From Cellulomonas denverensis (GTDB lineage: Bacteria; Actinomycetota; Actinomycetes; Actinomycetales; Cellulomonadaceae), in assembly GCF_012396125.1 (NCBI RefSeq), contig NZ_JAAXOX010000004.1:62001-126000 (forward strand): a DNA stretch of 64,000 nucleotides, given 5' to 3'. The notes under the pieces were generated by a model. It had not been told where the DNA came from and searched no databases. It was given only the letters and a program-made list of their open reading frames with translations. The translations under genes were made by a program, and so were the position numbers. Positions within the stretch are counted from its first letter, which is position 1. Every line of letters starts with the position of its first letter. Positions 61,601 to 64,000 of the stretch are shown one piece after another.

Positions 61601-64000
61601 TCGGTGTCGGAGGCGACGGTGAACGTCGCCGGGACGCCGCCGATGCTCACCTCGGTGGCACCGGTGAACCCGGTGCCGGTCAGGGTGAGGCCGGTGCCAC
61701 CCGCTGCGGGGCCCTGCGCCGGGCTGATGTCGGTCAGGGTGGGCGCGACGTAGGTCAGCTCCCCGGCGTCCAGGGTGCCGGCCGGCAGCACCAGCACCAC
61801 CGGCGCGCTCCCGGCGGTCTCACTGGCGGGGATGGTCACGGTCAGTTCGGTGCCGTCGCCGTCGACCGCCAGATCGGTCGCCTCGGTGCCGCCGATCGTG
61901 ACCGCGGTGACCGCGTCCAGCCCGGTGCCGGTGACGGTCAGCGTGCCGCCGCCCCCGGTCGAGCTGGTCGCCGGGGCCAGGTCGGTGACCTCGACCCCGG
62001 AGCCGTCCTCCAGGTAGGTGAACCCACCGGCCGCGGTGGCGTCCGCGCCGTCGAGCTCGACCACCAGGTCGGCCGGACCCGCGGTGCCGGCCGGGGTGGT
62101 GATCCGCAGGGTGGTGCCGGTGTTCGCCAGCACCGTGGCGGGGTCGCCACCGATCCGCACCGCGGTGGCCCCGGTGAGGCCGGTGCCCTCGATCGTGACC
62201 TCGGTGCCGCCCGACGCCGGACCCTCGGCCGGGGTGATCGCGGTGATCTCCGGCCCCAGGTAGGCGAGCTGGCCGGCCACCTGCGCGCCGGCCGGGAACC
62301 AGACGCTCACGGTGGCGGGGCCGGCGACCTCGGCGGACGGGACCGTGAAGGTGATCGCGGTGCCCTCGTCGTTCACCTGGACGTCGGTGGCGGCGCGACC
62401 GCCGACCGTGACCCCGAAGGCGTTCTGCAGGCCGGTGCCGGTGACCGTGACCGGCACGCCGCCGGAGGTGGGCACCTGCTCCGGGGCGATCCCGGTGAAG
62501 GTGGCCCCGGTGCCGTCGTCCAGGTAGGTGTACGACAGCGGCAGTGCGGCATCCGCGCCCGGGAACTGCACCACCACGTCCACCACACCGGGCTGGTGCG
62601 CCGGGGCGGTGACCGTGAGCTCGGTGTCCGAGGCGGTCAGCACGGTGGCGGACTCGCCGCCGACCAGCACGGCCTCGGCCCCGGTGAGCCCGCTGCCGGA
62701 CAGGGTCAGCGTGTTGCCGCCGGAGGTGATGCCGAAGGACGGGGACACCGCGGTCAGCTCCGGGGCGACCAGGGTGAGCTCCCCCGCGGCGACCGTGCCG
62801 GCCGGGAACACCACCTCGACCGCCTGCGCACCGCCGGTCTCGCCGGGCGGCAGGGTGCCGGTGATCGCGGTGTCCGAGACGGTCAGGCCGGTCAGCGTGA
62901 CTCCGCCGACGGTGACCGCGGTGGCGCCGCCGAGTCCGGTGCCGGTGACCGTGACCGTGCCGCCCGCGGTGGGCAGGGTGTCCGGGCTGAGCCCGGTGAC
63001 CTCGGCGCCCGACCCGTCGTCCAGGTAGGTGAAGGCGTCCGCGAGCGCCGCGTCGGCTCCGGGCAGCTCGACCAGCACGTCCACCGTCCCGGCGGGCAGC
63101 GCCGGGGTGGCCACCGTGATCGCCCCCGGACCGGTGACGGTCAGGCCGGTGGCGGCGGTCCCGGCGAAGGTCACGCCGGTGGCGCGCTCCAGGCCGGTGC
63201 CGGTCAGGGTGACGGTGGTGCCGCCGGAGACCGGGCCCTGCGCGGGGTCGAGGGCGTCCAGCGTGGGCGCCAGGTACTCCAGGTCACCGGCCGCGGCGTC
63301 ACCCAGCGGGAACTGGATCACCACCGGGGCGGCCCCCGGGGTCTCGGTGGCCGGTGCGGTGAAGGTGAGGCTCGACCCGTCGGCGGCGACCACGACGTCG
63401 GCGGCCGGTTCGCCGCCGACCAGGATCCCGGTGGCGCCGGACAGGCCGGAGCCGGTGATCGTCACCGTGGTGCCGCCTGCGGTCGGGACCTGGGCCGGGG
63501 TGAGCGAGTCGACACTCGCCGCGGTGCCGTCGGCCAGGTAGGTGAAGCCGCCCGGGACCCAGGAGTCGCCGCCCTCGTTGGTCAGGGTCAGCGTGACCGG
63601 CCCGGGGGCCGGGTGCGCCGGGCTGGTGACGGTGAGCGACCCGGCGGTGGGCGTGCCGACGATCGTGGCCGGCACGCCGTCGAACAGCACCTCGGTCACC
63701 GAGCCCAGGTTCGCGCCGGTCACGGTGACGGTGGTGCCGCCGGAGGTCGGGCCCTCGGCGGGGGTCACCGCGTCGACGGCCGCCACCCCCTCCAGCAGGA
63801 AGGCGAAGCCGCCGGCCGCGGTGACGTCCAGGCCGGGCAGCACCACGGTCAGGTCGACCAGGCCGGCCGCGTGCGCCGGGGTGGTGAAGGTCAGCTCGGT
63901 GTCCGAGGCCACGGTGAACGGGATCGACTCGCCGTCGAGCAGCAGGTCGGTCGCCCCGGTGAAGCCGGTGCCGGTCAGGGTGACGTCGGTGCCGCCCTCG
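58684..64000 (-). CDS. giant IPT/TIG-repeat cell-wall surface protein (N-terminus missing)
   Basis: The frame is open to the right edge, giving the last 1,771 residues; the start lies outside. It consists of 19 complete IPT/TIG-type immunoglobulin-like repeats plus one cut by the edge, each about 80-90 residues and recognisable by P-x(5-8)-GGT-x-VT-x-TGTGL. Two repeat types alternate through most of the protein: one ends in TPAHxxGTVDVVVxLPGAD and YLDDGSG, the other in PVVxxFPAGTLxAGxLTYVAP. The C-terminus is a sorting signal, LATTG (encoded at 58804-58818), a hydrophobic stretch and an Arg-rich tail, which fits class E sortase. It probably projects from the wall for adhesion or polysaccharide binding (inference). 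Confidence 0.93.
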   Translation of the reverse strand, partial: EGGTDVTLTGTGFTGATDLLLDGESIPFTVASDTELTFTTPAHAAGLVDLTVVLPGLDVTAAGGFAFLLEGVAAVDAVTPAEGPTSGGTTVTVTGANLGSVTEVLFDGVPATIVGTPTAGSLTVTSPAHPAPGPVTLTLTNEGGDSWVPGGFTYLADGTAASVDSLTPAQVPTAGGTTVTITGSGLSGATGILVGGEPAADVVVAADGSSLTFTAPATETPGAAPVVIQFPLGDAAAGDLEYLAPTLDALDPAQGPVSGGTTVTLTGTGLERATGVTFAGTAATGLTVTGPGAITVATPALPAGTVDVLVELPGADAALADAFTYLDDGSGAEVTGLSPDTLPTAGGTVTVTGTGLGGATAVTVGGVTLTGLTVSDTAITGTLPPGETGGAQAVEVVFPAGTVAAGELTLVAPELTAVSPSFGITSGGNTLTLSGSGLTGAEAVLVGGESATVLTASDTELTVTAPAHQPGVVDVVVQFPGADAALPLSYTYLDDGTGATFTGIAPEQVPTSGGVPVTVTGTGLQNAFGVTVGGRAATDVQVNDEGTAITFTVPSAEVAGPATVSVWFPAGAQVAGQLAYLGPEITAITPAEGPASGGTEVTIEGTGLTGATAVRIGGDPATVLANTGTTLRITTPAGTAGPADLVVELDGADATAAGGFTYLEDGSGVEVTDLAPATSSTGGGGTLTVTGTGLDAVTAVTIGGTEATDLAVDGDGTELTVTIPASETAGSAPVVLVLPAGTLDAGELTYVAPTLTDISPAQGPAAGGTGLTLTGTGFTGATEVSIGGVPATFTVASDTEITAPTPAHAPGTVDVVIALPGADATAADGFEYLEDGSGATVTGLAPATTSTAGGGTLTVTGTGLSGATGVTVGGVAAQDLTVAGDGSTITVTIPAADAAGPVAVVIEFPAGTLDAGTLTYVAPAVTGVSPAEGPTGGDTLVTITGTGLSGATGVSFGGAAGIGLTVVSDSELTVRTPSSAAGVVDVVVELPGADVTVTGGYEYLADGTGVVVDGLSPATSPVAGGGTLTVTGSGLDAVTTVTIGGVEATGLTVDGDTLTVTIPASEVTGELPVLLTTPGGDVLAGGLTYTGSTVTGLAPEQGPAGGGTEVTVTGTDLGAVTAVQVDGLPATDVDATGGTVTFTTPAHAVGTVTVVLVQPGLDVTLDGAFTYLDDGSGATVDAIDPDQVPLSGGVTVTLTGTGLSGATGVTVDGVAAEDVVVAEDGTGLTFTAPAGTDPGTATVEVVFPAGALPAGDLTYADDGSQATVGSLTPALVPTHGGDQLVISGSGLDNVTGVRINDIEATGLTVAGDGSSVTVTVPPSELDGAVPVLLTFPAGTVSAGQLGYEPPSITSVTPPQGPDEGGTTVTIDGGNLGPATRVLFDGVPGTAPQVTSPQGPVLFAVPSTLTVVAPEHEPGLVEVTVELPGQDAVLADGYGYLADDGPTVEAIDPGTGPTTGGTEVTLTGTGLDTLSSVTFDGLDATILSASPDTAVVSTPAHDVGPVDVAFTNQDGTTVLPGAFSYDDATGPGGTEDPLTVTAYTPRVGPASGGQTVTITGTGFVPGDTVVTFNGVSAAVTVLDADVLLAVTPANPVGTVPLVVTAGVQQSATLSYQYVADAALPGPPVVTGSDPGTIPSSGGIAVTLGGSGFVPGATSVYLCGQLIPADQVTVSGDGTVLTFTAPPCSTGAQTAIVITPGGTTAVTLTYVGDAAWAVARSVDGLNPWRLATTGAPTGGTPWAALLLVVAGAGLLVIRRAVVRRRARSAIPIR

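Noticed and set aside
59192..63541. Several Val/Ser/Pro-rich plus-strand frames antisense to the IPT gene
   Set aside because: They recur with the same periodicity as the IPT repeats, so they are mirror images of the repeat DNA.

Overview
The window looks like chromosomal core DNA of a high-GC actinobacterium of the Micrococcales, most like Cellulomonas and its relatives. The signs are very high GC, many GTG starts, a mycothiol gene (mshA), lsr2, carD, an MsiK-type sugar ATPase, xylAB, a C50-carotenoid operon of the Corynebacterium/Micrococcus type, and a LAXTG (sortase E type) surface protein. The gene order phoU-phoR-phoP-(pst)-carD-ispD-ispF-cysS-rlmB is the conserved actinobacterial arrangement. 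The genus assignment is inference. No prophage, insertion sequence or CRISPR array was seen.

Layout. 1-9.2 kb: a Ser/Thr kinase / membrane protein / DsbA-like operon (minus), then otsA-otsB-beta-propeller, msiK and a DUF4032 kinase-like gene (plus). 9.3-16 kb: SDR, cysS-rlmB, a LysR/EamA divergent pair and carD-ispD-ispF. 16-25 kb: two lipoproteins and the phosphate regulon (pstSCAB, phoRP, phoU) with two PHO-box clusters, the pst promoter one followed by tandem hairpins between pstS and pstC. 25-34 kb: gpmA, a deazaflavin-type oxidoreductase, mshA, and a xylose locus. In that locus xylA-xylB diverge from xylR-lactonase-sugar porter across two tandem operator-like dyads. 34-40.5 kb: lsr2, lysS, a cysteine-less HesB-like protein, an MscS channel, and a pfkB-surE pair overlapping by 23 bp. 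40.5-46 kb: a very strong inverted repeat, then crtE-crtB-crtI-crtYe-crtYf-crtEb with every junction overlapping. 46-48.6 kb: galE, a luciferase-like oxidoreductase, a small metallopeptidase and tRNA-Glu/Asp/Phe. 48.7-54.7 kb: an accessory-looking block with a MarR-controlled flavin oxidoreductase pair (the second gene fused to a BBE-type FAD oxidase), a GHKL ATPase and an apparently autoregulated Fic protein. 54.8-64 kb: a class A PBP, an ArsR regulator, an M15 peptidase and the C-terminal 1,771 residues of a giant IPT/TIG-repeat wall-anchored protein running off the window.

How parts work together. The phosphate genes form one sensed and regulated unit, with GTTCACC-type repeats at both regulated promoters. 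The xylose locus carries uptake, isomerisation, phosphorylation and repression. The crt operon should convert isoprenoid precursors (ispD and ispF are also here) to a C50 carotenoid.

Recurring signals. At least fourteen genes have a TANNNT-like -10 box exactly 6 or 7 nt before the start codon and no clear Shine-Dalgarno, which predicts leaderless mRNAs and helps fix starts. The most unusual items are the luciferase-like/BBE fusion that apparently arose by tandem duplication, the Fic gene under a three-copy operator, the pfkB-surE coupling, the 21-bp perfect inverted repeat at 40.5 kb and the alternating two-type IPT surface protein.
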